Origin: Dendrolimus kikuchii
Lineage: Eukaryota; Arthropoda; Insecta; Lepidoptera; Lasiocampidae
DNA length: 64,000 bases
Assembly (NCBI GenBank): GCA_019925095.2
Contig: CM034407.1
Span: 4,053,210 to 4,117,209 of the forward strand
Direction: 5' to 3'
A program made the position numbers and the translations under genes. The notes beneath the pieces are model-generated. The model saw only the letters and a program-made list of their open reading frames with translations. It was not told where the DNA came from and made no database searches. Of this stretch, positions 12,263 through 23,758 are shown one piece after another (the stretch's first letter is position 1; each line of letters starts with the position of its first letter).

Positions 12263-12863
12263 ATTAAATATTATATAGATAGGTTAAGTAATTTTATATT
12301 GCGATGCTATGAAAGGCCAGCTAAGTAATAAGTTCTCAGCTATATTGAATAAGACCTATGTATTACACTTAGTTCGCAATAAAAATGATTTGATTTGATT
12401 TGCAAGTGACATATAAAAAAGAACAATTACTTAATCATCTTCGTCACTTACATAATCGTTATCTTCCATTATTTTAAGATTGTAATAGAAATTATGGTAT
12501 TTTTCAGGTATAATATTATTTTCACAAAAATATTTCAAATCGTTGTATTTAGATTTATTTATTTTTAAAAAACTTGAGTATGCTTGTTTGGGAAAAGGTT
12601 CGGAGCGAGATCATCTAGTATTAGACTTCTTGAAACATTGAATTTGTAGGATCTGTGTATCACTTAACTGTATTTATAAGCTAATAGTATCCTCAGGAAA
12701 AGCTGCAATTTCTTTAATTTTATTACACAACACTGTTATTATTTAAATTTTTAGTCCATTTTTTTTTTTGTTATCGATATTTTAAAGTCAAATATTATAT
12801 TTTGTTTAACTTCTACTACAGTATAAGGTGTTTCAATGACTTTAGCCCACCGAACTAAGGACT
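12254..12863 (-). repeat. Segment shared with 20919-21535 (family X 3' end)
   Basis: About 610 bp match the block beginning at 20919 with only scattered substitutions and small indels. It starts AGGCACCAAATTAAAT and includes a GATTTGATTTG tail-like stretch near 12390. On the minus strand its right end encodes the same C-terminal peptide (FDFK.SITKKK) as family X copy A. The left boundary is identical in both copies although the flanks differ. The right boundary is where the BEL/Pao element begins. Confidence 0.85.
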
Positions 12864-14312
12864 AAGTACTTCTATATCTTTATGTTTATTTATTTCTTCA
12901 ACTCTTCTACTGACAAACGGGTGAAGCAATTTGTTAGTTTTAATCCAATTGATAACAATTTGACTACTAGTCCATATAAAAGCCTTTGTTATACATAATT
13001 CTAGATTGTTTTGTACATATGTGATTAGTGTTGTTCCTATTAGGCATCCTAATAGTTCTAATCTAGGAATCTTCAAATCATTTTGGTCTTTAGGTGAAAT
13101 AAGTCTAGTTTTACCCATCAAAAAGAATAATTTGATATTATTTAGGTATATTGTTTTAAGATATATAACTGCAGCATAGCTTTGTAGAGATGCATCACTA
13201 AAACAATGAAGTTCATATTTTGCTGACAGTTTACAATTCTTAAATCTAGTGTATCTAGGAATTTGAAAGTTTCTTAGTTTTTCAAGGTTATTCAGAATAA
13301 GCATCCATTTATCTACCATTTCCTTAGGTAATATAGTATCCCATTTGTATTTAGCTTTCCATAAATCTTGTATATATATTTTGGCTTGTAAAAGTTCTGG
13401 AGCTGCAAAACCACATGGATCAAAGATAGAAGCTACAGCACTCAATATCTTTCTTTTTGTAGGGTTATGTTTGCTATTTTCGAAGTTTTCAATGTTAATT
13501 TTGAATTTTAAAGAGTCATCTTTTGTGTCCCATGTCATACCAAGAACATTTGTAACTCTCTTTCTTTCTCGTTGGTCTTCATTTACCTTTTGAATAAATG
13601 ATAGACTATTAGAGTTCCATTGCCTTATATTCATGGATATATTATCAAATGCTTTCTTAGTTTCAATATATGTATAATAAGCATCTTCGGGAGTTCTTAC
13701 ACTAATAACAAGATTGTCAACATATATATTCTTTGCTACTCTACTTAGTACTTCATTCTGGTATTTTTGCAGATGAAATTTGATAGTTGCGTTGAGTAAG
13801 AATGGACTCGATATAACTCCAAATGAGACTCTACAGAATCTATAACATATAATATTTTCTTGAATAAAACTTTGTTTAATGTTGTTTAGCCACAAGAAGC
13901 GTGTCACATCTTTATCTTCATCTTGAAGACCTAGTTGAAGAAATGCCTTTTCAACATCAGCAACCACTGCAATTTCATTTTGTCTGAAACTAAGTAAAAT
14001 ACCTACTAAATCTTCTAACAATTTGGGTCCTTTATATAAAAGTTCATTTAAACTGTAATGATCTTTATTGAGTTTTGCTGAAGCGTCATATACAATTATT
14101 AATTTTGTGGTATTATCCTGCTTGACAACATGATGATGAGGTAGATAATGTATTGGGTGATTAGGAGTTATCCTATAATCTTTTACCTTCTCAATAATAC
14201 CTAGGTTTTCTTGTTCATTTAAAATTTTATTGTATTCTTCAAGGATATTCATACTTGTTCTTTTCAGAAGGCTTTGAAGTCTTCCAATGGCAAGTCCAAA
14301 ATTAGATGACAA
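12855..14312 (-). pseudogene. BEL/Pao reverse transcriptase region, 3'-truncated pol
   Basis: An uninterrupted frame of 485 codons carries the BEL/Pao RT: SSNFGLAIGRLQSL entry, IVYDASAK, VVADVEKAFLQL with motif A Asp, FGVISSPFLLNA, and IYVDNLVIS (YVDN is a common BEL variant of YVDD). These are followed by the BEL-specific segment CGFAAPELLQAK, then CFSDASLQSYAAVIY and IPRLELLG. The frame stops at 12855, where homology switches to family X sequence, so integrase and 3' LTR are missing. It is linked to the protease region upstream by a one-base shift at about 14320. Confidence 0.88.
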
Positions 14313-14316
14313 TTTT

Positions 14317-14990
14317 TCATTTGTATCTTGCCCATGGCCATTTCACAAAATATCTGCCCATTTTAAATTCAATTGTATCATGGAAATGTTGTAAAGCCGT
14401 TTCTTCTATTGATCCTTTAGGAGAATCTTTAATACCAATTGTTTCCAGTTCCCATAACTCTTTGATTTCTCCATCTCTAATCGATGGATCTGGAGTTGTA
14501 AATCCAATCTCCTTTGCTAAATGAGTCTGTAAATATGTGGTTGTACTCAATATGCATTCTGTTGATGATTTTAATTGGCCGCTACATACCCATTCAAATT
14601 CAGTATCAATGATGTATAAATTTTCTTTAATGTGGATTATTTTATCTTCAATAAATAAGCAGTAATAATCATTGCCGATGTGCAAGTCAATTTGAGTGCC
14701 CAAAGACCCATCATCTGCTGGTTCTATTTTGTCATCGGAGACATAGTTTCTGAAATCAAACCACATTCTTTTCTGAGTTATTATTGGAACAATATTTACA
14801 CTTATTTCTTTGACATCACCAGATGTGCATTTTATATTTATTATGGCCTTGGAACTATTAACCTTTTTAGGACTGTTATCTCCAAATGTGTAGATCATTA
14901 ATTGTTCTTCTTCTATAAAATCAGCCTTTAATAATTTGATTAGTCTTTTAGTAATATATGATCTCTGACTGCCAAGTGTCTAACAATAAT
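14317..14990 (-). pseudogene. BEL/Pao protease and linker region
   Basis: This is the DUF1758-type aspartic protease region of the same BEL element. The active-site motif DTGSQRSYI is present at about 14965-14990 but interrupted by one inserted T, which is why the gag frame ends LLLDTWQSE. The protease body continues to KWPWARYK at 14317. The gag-pro-pol polyprotein would otherwise be continuous. Only this indel and the one near 14320 break it, so the element is fairly young. Confidence 0.8.
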
Positions 14991-16201
14991 CGCCATTTTA
15001 CTAGTGATTGGTTTTTAGATAAAATGTGTGTAATAGCTGTTTGTAATATTGTATTATGCTTACTTGAATTAGAGCCAGTAAATGTCTCCTTCTTTGAATC
15101 ACATAGTGCACTATTGTGTTTGTTGGCTGCACCGCAATGGAAACACTTCCTCTTTTCCTTACAAAATCTCGCTTGGTGGTTTTCTTGGAAACAAATGTAA
15201 CAGCGATTCTTTAAAAGTTTCTTTCTTTCAGAAATAGATTTTGTTTGACATTGGTCATTAAAGTGGTTACCCTTACAGAATATGCAAGGGTTATGTTCTC
15301 GCTTCTTGATATTACTCACAGATTTAGAGATGAATCTTCGTTTTACAGTTTTTCTTTCGTTTTGCTCCTTTAAGTGAAGTGTATGTACAGTAGAGGATTG
15401 GTTATCAGATGGTGTTAAATTAGAATGAGTTGTCATCTGTGCTGATATAATATGTTCTAGTTCTTTTCGAATGACATCGACTTGTGTATCTTCAGTTTTC
15501 ACTATTTTCTTCAATTCATATATTATATCATTGGGGAATTTGTTCAATATTATTGTACGGAGGTTATGGTTTGTGTTTTCCCCCATACCATTTAAAACTC
15601 TGGGGTGTCTTTCTATTTCATTGTAAACTTCTAAATAGTCCTTTGCCGAAGAAGAAGCTTTACGCAGATTTAACAGAGTTAGGTAATGAGCATCTATCAC
15701 TAAACCAAGCTTGCCAAATCTATCTTTTAAAACTTTCAGAGCTATAGGATAGTTATCATTTGTGCACTCTAGACCCCTAATAAAAGCCAGTGCTTCCCCC
15801 TGTAATGATGTTACTAAATAGGCTAATTTGTCGGCTTCGCTAATGGGTTTCGTGTCTATTGTTGTTTGGAACCGATCATGAAATTCTCTCCAATGAAGAA
15901 TATTTCCATCAAATTTTTGTAGTTCTAATTTAGGTAATTTGGTTTGATTGTCTAAATTTTTATTAAAAATCTGTTCTGTGGTCAACAATTCTGCTTGTAA
16001 CTGGAGTTCAGTATATTCTTGAATATCATTTTCATTAATTTTTTCAATGAACCGGTGGATCTCATCCCCAAAGCGTTTAGTCATTGTTTTCAGGTTCGCT
16101 TGCGTGGTAATTTTTTGACCATCATTTGCATTTTCATAATTTTGGATGGCAGTTATGACAGCCATTTTTGTTATTTCAATTCTTTTCTTCCAACTGTCCA
16201 T
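14948..16201 (-). CDS. BEL/Pao gag (DUF1759) with zinc knuckles
   Basis: A frame of 417 codons begins at ATG 16199-16201. Residues about 85-270 match the DUF1759 gag core (LPKLELQKFDGNILHWREF and LVTSLQGEALAFI). Cysteine-rich CCHC-like clusters follow (CIFCKGNHFNDQC, CYICFQENHQARFC, CFHCGAANKHNSALC). In the family gag forms the virus-like particle and packages the element RNA. It runs directly into the damaged protease motif. Confidence 0.87.
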   Translation of the reverse strand: MDSWKKRIEITKMAVITAIQNYENANDGQKITTQANLKTMTKRFGDEIHRFIEKINENDIQEYTELQLQAELLTTEQIFNKNLDNQTKLPKLELQKFDGNILHWREFHDRFQTTIDTKPISEADKLAYLVTSLQGEALAFIRGLECTNDNYPIALKVLKDRFGKLGLVIDAHYLTLLNLRKASSSAKDYLEVYNEIERHPRVLNGMGENTNHNLRTIILNKFPNDIIYELKKIVKTEDTQVDVIRKELEHIISAQMTTHSNLTPSDNQSSTVHTLHLKEQNERKTVKRRFISKSVSNIKKREHNPCIFCKGNHFNDQCQTKSISERKKLLKNRCYICFQENHQARFCKEKRKCFHCGAANKHNSALCDSKKETFTGSNSSKHNTILQTAITHILSKNQSLVKWRLLLDTWQSEIIYY

Positions 16202-17000
16202 CTTAATACTCTTATTAATAAACTTTTGTCTAAGAGTCTATATGACACACCTGTCGAGAACAACAGTTTATGAGAATGTCCTTTATATAGACCTAAAGAT
16301 CTGGTTTATTAATATAATTTACTTATGACAAGGAAAGCTGAGTGCAATAGTTATATCTGTCTGACTAGGTTTATTTTATTATTTCAATTCATCAATAATA
16401 CTTATCTGAAAACTTTTGAATCGTCAGATAGCTGTTATATTATAACAAAACCATAGTTGAGTCCCAATTTGTATAAAATAATTATCTTAATATCAAAAAA
16501 CCAAATAAATTAATTAACACATCTTTAAACTTTGAAGTAAGGTTATAATTGTTTTGGGAGTTATTGCACAAAAAACAAATAAAGTATCTTACCTGGCTAG
16601 GTGATTATAACTTATCAAAATAGTATATATATCGCGTATATTATACACTTTTAACTTCGAATAACTAACTGGCTTTTGTACTTTCAAATGTTAAGAACGG
16701 AAAGAAAATCACAAATACATAACTAACAATAAAACTTATACACATACTGAAACCAACGCGCACTACCATCGCATAGCATTACACGCACACTTCACAAACA
16801 AACCCAGACACACAAAGAGCCTAAAAATTAATAACCCAGGCACAGAAAAGAAAAAAACAACACACATGGCACTAGATAGGACTATATATAAGGCCAACAC
16901 TGCACATGCACTTCCTCACAACACCAGCATGTAACAGATACACTCTACATTAGTATAAGTTTAGTATTAAAATTAGAATAAATTAATATAATAAGTTATT
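16202..17000 (-). promoter_or_regulatory. Likely 5' leader/LTR of the BEL element, ends not defined
   Basis: Minus-strand sequence upstream of the gag ATG has the AT-rich, gene-free character of a leader and LTR. A TATA-like CCTTATATATAG (plus 16881-16897) could be the LTR promoter. Because the 3' LTR is missing there is no second copy to fix the boundaries. This is inference from position only. Confidence 0.3.
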
Positions 17001-18008
17001 CTTAAGGTACACCAAAACAGAAAAATTACTACATATAATGTCACATACACTAACAAAAATAGACAATAAGCGTGTACGGAGTCTCAAATTTTTCATAGAA
17101 ATTAAGTATTAAAAAAGGGTACGGAACTCGAGTCCGTAGAGATATATATAATAATAAAAATAATAATTAAAAAAAAAAAACTTTTTACGTCAAACAATTA
17201 CCACGGAAAGTAATACAGAAAGCAATCGCATTCTTGTGCAGTGATGCGACGCAACGTTTGTTTTGTTCGGTACGACTTATCGAAATCGATATCGATATAA
17301 AACGATTTAAATTGTATTATTATTTATTAAATTCATACGATAATATTTATACCATCATTTTATTATTATAAAACTAAGAACGCAGTGATGAGCCGACTTG
17401 GAACTAAATTGCTTTCATTCATCGTTATACGTAATAATTTGTCATTTGTGCCTCTTTATTGATTTTGGTAGGCATATTTACATTTGTTTGGACTACTTTC
17501 ATGAATATGTAATCACAAATTATCTTTTATGAGTCTAGGCAGCTTTCTCTTAGACTCCTTTTATAAATGTGTGATCACAAATCATGATTTAAATTAGTCC
17601 ATTTTACATGACTTCATAATTTTTTGAATCTTACAAAACGTCCTCGCGCCTTTTATTTTGTCATTTAATTTAATTCCTTTAAATTCATTAAGACTTTCAA
17701 ACAGTAAGTTTTAGTCAAAATTTGGTGTATGTTTTGTACAGTTTAACTTTTCGCACGGTTTTATACACGGATGATTTTAAACACCGTCTTTTAATCATAC
17801 CATCCTGTCTCTTTTCTTAAATTTGTGCGTGTAACAATAATTTAATTACTTTTAACTATTTATATACAACAATACTGATATTGATTATTGGTACCACTTG
17901 ATATTCATTTTCAATAATAGTCGATTTAAAATTATCTGATACCGGAAGTAGCATCACTATGCTGAACAAGCAACCAAAACAATTTTTTCCTTTTAGTTTT
18001 GTTTTTTC
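17001..18008. other. No gene seen
   Basis: AT-rich DNA without a supported gene or repeat. A short palindromic stretch, TCGATATCGATA, lies at 17285-17297. Confidence 0.45.
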
Positions 18009-18023
18009 AAGGTTACCGAATTT

Positions 18024-18631
18024 AGGACACGGCGTTGCACACTGCAGGAGTGTCCAGTCTGGGATGGGGAGCGCCGTGTCCTCGGCGCAAACATCGGACC
18101 AGACCTGTCGCTCCCGGCCGTGGTCCAGGCCATGCTCGGGGGCCAACCTGAATGGGACGCCGTCGCCTCCTTTTGCGAGGCCGTCATGTCCGCAAAGGAG
18201 GCGGCGGAGCGGGAGAGAGAGCGAGCAGCCGCGCTCCTCTCCCGCCGCAATAACCGGTCCGGCGCCGGAGGAATACGGACCTCCGGCCGCTGTAAACGCG
18301 CGGCGTGGGTGACGGTCAGAGAAGGCTATAAGGCCGTCACCCGCATCTAAAGCCGCCGAGTAGGGGGCGCGTCAGTGCCCGCACGCGCCCCTCTCAATTA
18401 TGAGTACGGAGAGGCCTGCCCCAGTGCTGGGGTGGGCCCACGCCAGCCGGAATCGCGGAAGAAAAGCTCACGCATATCCCGTGACCCCGGCTCATGGCGG
18501 CAGGTGGCACCAAGGGGTTTTAGTGGGTGGGTATTCCGGCTCCTCTAGCCGGCGAGGCCCACACTCCCCCGCCGAAGTCTCTCCGGCGGGGGGTCCGCAA
18601 ACGGATTTCCCCTTGTAAAGAAAACAAAAAA
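18024..18631 (+). mobile_element. R1-clade LINE 3' end, 5'-truncated, 15-bp TSD
   Basis: The target duplication AAGGTTACCGAATTT occurs at 18009-18023 and again at 18632-18646. Between them lie 608 bp ending in an A-rich tail. The 5' end carries the C-terminal coding end of an R1-type ORF2 (LPAVVQAML, WDAVASFCEAVMSAKEAAERERE) in shifted frames, then a GC-rich 3' UTR. The GC content contrasts strongly with the flanks. It is a classic truncated LINE copy outside rDNA. Confidence 0.88.
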
Positions 18632-18646
18632 AAGGTTACCGAATTT

Positions 18647-19721
18647 CTGTATTTGTTACATGCCAAATAATTTTTAAGTAACTTGTTTTAACCTAATAGC
18701 GTTTTGACACGCGAAATATATATTATAAATAGTACAAACACATGTTCTAATAATTTTGTTTGCTCTATCTTTCGTTTTATGTGGGTACGCAATTTATAGA
18801 TGGATTAATTGAAGAAACAAATATCAATTACATTTTGCTATTAGCTTTAACAGCAATTTTAAAATAAATTAAATAAAAATATGATCCCAGCTCCTCTACC
18901 ATGTCGTAAAGTGATTTAGTTGTCCTTACGATTTATCCTTCATTGCCCAGATTCGATATAGATAAATATAAGAGATAATAATGAATTTATGTATAGTGTA
19001 AGTCTAATGTAATTTTATATGGAAGTATTAATAAATACATACACAAGATATAAATCATTATTCATGTATCTACGAATTTATTCCTTTATTAGTATCCAAT
19101 ATGAAACTTGACTGTTCTAGTCACAGGTATCATTGAGCACACCATATAAGAATGATCTTTGAATCATTCTTCTTTTATGACTTATATCAATAAGTCCTTT
19201 TGAATGACCTCTCTTTACCTCCCCTGCAGTCATTCCCCATCCACCGAGTCTGACAATAGAAATTCACATGATTCAGTAAGTAATTCACAAATCACTTACC
19301 CAAATTCGGCTGTACGGCTTACCTACACGGTCGCCCGTTTCGCCATCTTGTTTTTGTTCCTTTGTTAACAACTTTTTATAACTAAACTAATTCCTCGTCG
19401 CGCTCCATCACCCCCGCTATCCTTTGCGTTCAGAAATGTATTAACCTTTTCGCATTTCGCAACAACTCTTAAGTATAACATACAAAAAGCACTTATTATC
19501 ATACGAAAATAAGATTTAAGGCACGCATAATTAGATGAATTCTTAAAAATATATAATGATAACTTATTTTAATTAAGTAGTTAATGAGATCAATTAATTA
19601 ATCAAATAATTTTAAGATGATTTTTATACCTCACAGCACCTATATTACGAAAAAAATATGTAGGTACTCTACATAATATACCTGAAACATGCCATTATTT
19701 CCCTAATAATCTTAAAATAAT
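18647..19721. other. No gene seen
   Basis: AT-rich DNA without a recognised feature. Confidence 0.45.
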
Positions 19722-19855
19722 ACATACATACATAACTTCACGCCAGTTCCCTTGCGGGGTAGGCACGAACAACAGAGTGCCATTTAGGCTTATTCTTACA
19801 CACCTCACTTGCCTCTTTGACATTCATAACTCTCGTCATGCAAGCTCGTCTGTTC
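19722..19855 (-). mobile_element. RTE-type LINE 3' end fragment
   Basis: Minus-strand copy of the RTE 3' end, with CATACATA at its tail and the block ACTTCACGCCAGTTCCCTTG. It is nearly identical to the start of the longer copy at 22586. It is cut at 19855, where a different LINE fragment begins. Confidence 0.8.
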
Positions 19856-20062
19856 AAATGGAACATCTTAAAATAATGGAACAAGGTAATGACGATGCAA
19901 CATCATATGCTCTCTTCATGATGTCTAAAGTTGTAAATGTGAATTCCCTTTTAATAGCATTTCATACATATGTTACATCTGTTTTAAGATACGGAATTAT
20001 ATTTTGGGGAAATTCTACAGACAGAGAGAGAATATTCAAAGCACAAAAGAAATACCTTAGAT
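19856..20062 (+). pseudogene. LINE RT C-terminal fragment
   Basis: The plus-strand frame contains YVTSVLRYGIIFWGNSTD, a pattern conserved C-terminal to the RT palm in CR1/Jockey-like LINEs. It continues to QKKYLR. Only about 65 codons survive. It belongs to a different LINE family from 10286-12253. Confidence 0.7.
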
Positions 20063-20067
20063 TTTTT

Positions 20068-20175
20068 TATTTTTTTATTGCAGGAGTTCAGCAGACAGGC
20101 AGACGACCCACTTGATGGAAAGCGGTTACCATCGCCTATGGACATTGCAACACCAAAGGTGCTACAAACGCATCA
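20068..20175 (+). repeat. Dispersed repeat shared with 62893-63000
   Basis: About 100 bp (TTGCAGGAG, then CCCACTTGATGGAAAGCGGT, then ACACCAAAGGTGCTACAA) match 62905-63000 with few differences. The family is probably a short retroposon or LINE-derived repeat. It abuts an R1-clade tail at 20176. Confidence 0.75.
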
Positions 20176-20915
20176 CTGCGACACAGGCGACGAGGATACG
20201 GCGCTGCATACCCTACAGGAATGTCCTGCATGGGCGGAGCAGCGCCGAGAGCTCGTCGCCTTCACCGGACTGGACCTTTCGCTCCCGGCCGTGGTTCGCA
20301 CCATGGTCGGGAGCCGCACCGGATGGGACGCCGTCTCCTCCTTCTGCGAGCACGTCATGTTTGCGAAGGAGGAGGCGGAGCGGGAGCGTGAGCGTACGTC
20401 TTTGCTCCGCTCCCGCCAAAGGAGGACGCGCCGACGCCGGAGGTCCGAGCTAGACCTTCGGCCACCGTAAGCGGGCGGCGCGGGTGGGGCCCCTAGGGGT
20501 ATAGGGGTTCTCACTCACCCGCACATGCCGTCGAGATGAGAGCGCGAGTGTTCCGCGCGCGCTCATCTCTCTTCCCGTGGGGCGCGTTACAGACCGCCCC
20601 ACGCACGAACGAGACCAAGAAGTAGCCGGGGGACACGTCCCCTGGCATAGGAAGAGGCCCAGTGAGGGGGGCCCACGCCTGCCAGGGCACTGCGGAGTCG
20701 GGCAGCCCATTTCCCGTAGCCCTGGCATAAGGCGCAGGACGGAACACCCAGGGGTTTTAGTGGGTATCCCTAACTGGGGAGTGGCAATAGCGTGGCACCG
20801 GTTCTGACCGGGCACGCTAGTGCCACCCCCGATCTGGCGAATCCCACACACTCACACAGGTCGCGAACATCCCCCGATATTGTGTTGTATTGTTTAAATA
20901 AAATAAAAGATTTAT
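20176..20915 (+). mobile_element. R1-clade LINE 3' end
   Basis: The coding end reads DTALHTLQECPAW, LSLPAVV, WDAVSSFCEHVMFAKEEAERERE and stops at 20468-20470. This is the C-terminal zinc-knuckle-like end of R1-type ORF2. A GC-rich 3' UTR follows to about 20880, then AATAAAATAAAAG. It is a second R1-type tail, distinct in sequence from the one at 18024. No target duplication was found, because the right neighbour starts exactly at the shared AGGCACC boundary. Confidence 0.82.
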
Positions 20916-20918
20916 AAG

Positions 20919-21535
20919 GCACCAAATTAAATATTATATAGAGATAGGTTAAGTAATTTTATATTGCGATGCTATGAAAGGCCAGCTAAGTAATAAGTTC
21001 TCAGCTATATTGAATAAGACCTATGTATTACACTTAGTTCGCAATAAAAATTATTTGATTTGATTTGCAAGTGACATATAAAAAAGAACAATTACTTAAT
21101 CATCTTCGTCACTTACATCATCGTTATCTTCCATTATTTTAAGATTGTAATAGAAATTATGGTATTTTTCAGGTATAATATTATTTTCACAAAAATATTT
21201 CAAAGCGTTGTATTTAGATTTATTTATTTTTAAAAAACTTGAGTATGCTTGTTTGGGAAAAGGTTCGGAGCGAGATCATCTAGTATTAGACTTCTTGAAA
21301 CATTGAATTTGTAGGATCTGTGTATCACTTAAACTGTATTTATAAGCTAATAGTATCCTCAGGAAAAGCTGCAATTTCTTTAATTTTATTACACAACACT
21401 GTTATTATTTAAATTTTTAGTCCATTTTTTTTTTGTTATCGATGTTTTAAAGTCAAATATTATGTTTTGTTTAACTTGTACTACAGTATAAGGTGTTTCA
21501 TTGAATTTAGCCCACCGAACTAAGGAATACCATTC
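20919..21535 (-). repeat. Segment shared with 12254-12863
   Basis: This is the second copy of the roughly 610-bp block. Here the homology continues rightward into the family X copy A coding region, so this copy shows the native context and 12254-12863 is a truncated copy. On the minus strand it holds the C-terminus and 3' flank of family X. Confidence 0.85.
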
Positions 21536-23758
21536 ATCTGGTGAATATATTTCTTTCCCTTTGGCTGTGTTTTCGATGAGAGCATCAACTGAGTCGCCCA
21601 ACAGTATTGCCGTCAGGGGTGTTTTCTTTAATCATGTTGAGTATAGGAGTTAAGCGCGCCCATATGGCCGGAGGCTGATGATTATTCGTATCAGAGATAG
21701 TACAAAATGATTGAGAAACATTTTTCCAGTAGATCATACCAGTGTGTAGTGTTATTTGGGATTTGGAAGCTCCAAAATGCATGGACTGAATTTCTTGGGA
21801 GAGCTTGCATTCAAAATTTTCTGAAAAATCGCAGACTATAACAACCTCGTTGTCATTTAGAGTCTTAACTACCTTTCGGTATTGTTTTGATTGCTTAAGC
21901 ATATTATAATGGTATATTTTGAATAAATTTAAACATTTTTGCAAAGTTTTTAGTAAATCTTCAATAGGTCCTGTTATAGCAGATTTAGTTGTCTTTCTCG
22001 TCTTTATTAGTTGTTCTTCTGAACATTTTTTTCAAATAAGTATGATTTATTCTTTCCCATTGATACCAAGTTAAGATTTTATTTTTATCGATTTCGTATG
22101 AATCTGAAATATCTAATTCTCGCATCGCACACTTTTCGCAGTTACTATACATACAATAATAACTTTCAGTACTACAAACCAATTTATCCAACAGTTCTGA
22201 AACAGTCTTGTGTTTCAATATACCACGATGCTTTTTTAGAGCAACAAACAGAAAATTAAAATTACTGTGTTTAATACACATACAAGTGTCTCTTGAGTTA
22301 ATATGTGGTGATAAAATAAAAAAGGGCTTTTGTGTAAAAAATGTGGTGAACTCAAAACGACCTCCTTCACTTTTATATTTTCTGTGTAGATTGATCAAGC
22401 TATCAAGTAAATACTTTTTTTGTTGTTTGTTTTTTTTGTCGAGTTTTTGTCTGTTTCTTCCCTGCTGTGTTACGACTTCCGTCATCTCTTAAAAAAAACG
22501 TTCGTATTTCTTCTAATTTAATCCTATCGCGACTGGTCTTCTTTCTAATGTGCCCGTACTTCAATCCTAGTAAGTTTGCAACGTACATACATACATAACT
22601 TCACGCCAGTTCCCTTGCGGGGTAAGCACGAACAACAGAGCGCCATTCAGGCTTATTCTTACACACCTCACTTGCTTCTTTGACATTCATAACTCTTGTC
22701 ATGCACGCTCGTCTGTTCTTGAGGCTCCTGACCTCACCTTCTGCTAGTACACGATCAATTTGATCATGGAAGGTGTGTCGTGGCCTTCCACGACTTCTGC
22801 ATCCATCCACTTTTGCATTGTATATCTGTTTAGTCATTCTTTCATTATGCATTCTTTCCACATGCCCGAACCTGACCTCACCTTCTGCTAGTACACGATC
22901 AATTTGATCATAGAAGGTGTGTCGTGGCCTTCCACGACTTCTGCATCCATCCACTTTTGCATTGTATATCTGTTTAGTCATTCTTTCCACTTTCCCGAAC
23001 CTGACATCACCTTCTGCTAGTACACGATCAATTTGATCATGGAAGGTCCGTCGTGGCCTTCCACGACTTCTGCATCCATCCACTTTTGCATTGTATATCT
23101 GTTTAGTCATTCTTTCATCATGCATTCTTTCCACATGCCCGAACCACCGGAGCATTCCTTTCCTTATCTTCACCCCGACACTTGACAGTTTGCAACGTAT
23201 TTTTTGTTATTTGTATTATAAATCAGTTTTTTAAATAATCGCTTATCATTGTGTTTTTTTAAGTTTTTGAAGGTACTCTTTAATGTATGTTCTAAAACTT
23301 CTTCATCTTCGTAATAATTTCTTCTAACATGTTTTTCTTTGTAGACTCAGCTTTAATTCGTTAAAATATCTTTTTATATTTTTCGTTTAGCTTAATTATT
23401 CTATTCATATAATTTAAATTTCTGCGACATTTATTTCCTAGTTTTGGTCATTTTGTTTTAAGTCTCTTGATCAGTTTTTCTGAATCCACATTGGTTAATT
23501 GCGATTTATTTAATATTACTTTTTTTTCTTTTTGTTGTTCTTTTTTCTACATACAATTTGATAACGTCGCCAGTTCCGCCTTTTTTCCGTCTTTTTCTTC
23601 AGTAGACAGAGTCTTTTTCTTCAGAGTCACAGTTACTTTTTTCTTTCTAGATTTAATACGTTCTAAAAATTTTTTACGTTTTTCTTCATATTTCTCTGGA
23701 TGCTCAGTTTTTAATCGCTGTCTATAGCGGCGCATTTTTCTGCTGCACTGAGAGTCAT
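21389..23758 (-). pseudogene. Family X copy A (unclassified transposase-like protein)
   Basis: The start is ATG at 23756-23758 (MTLSAAEKMRRYRQRLK), a start typical of a recurrent animal protein family with a basic, coiled-coil-like N-terminus. Further along come RDDGSRNTAGKKQT, LLDSLINLH, the cysteine segment DTCMCIKHSN and YYCMYSNCEKC, then VIVCDFSENFECKL, IQSMHFGASKSQITLHTG and NHQPPAIWARL. The DFSEN, HFGASK and (in copy B) HGKSVADGIGG motifs suggest a nuclease/transposase-like fold with spaced acidic residues. That is inference. Copy A has several frameshifts, lacks the HGK region (deleted near 21610), and is split by an RTE insertion at 22586-23186. Fragments of the same family occur at 12254, 38745 and 46706-54722. 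Confidence 0.72.
22586..23186 (-). mobile_element. RTE-type LINE 3' end with 13-bp TSD and internal triplication
   Basis: The target duplication AGTTTGCAACGTA lies at 22573-22585 and 23187-23199. The insert is on the minus strand, ends in CATACATA, and encodes the C-terminus of an RTE ORF (MLRWFGHVERM, SRGRPRRTFHDQIDR, then WRSVVRAYPARELA). The HVERM to EVR segment is present three times, starting at 22731, 22875 and 23004 on the plus strand. Spacings of 144 and 129 bp keep the frame. The repeat units are nearly identical, so expansion is recent or occurred in the source element. Confidence 0.88.
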
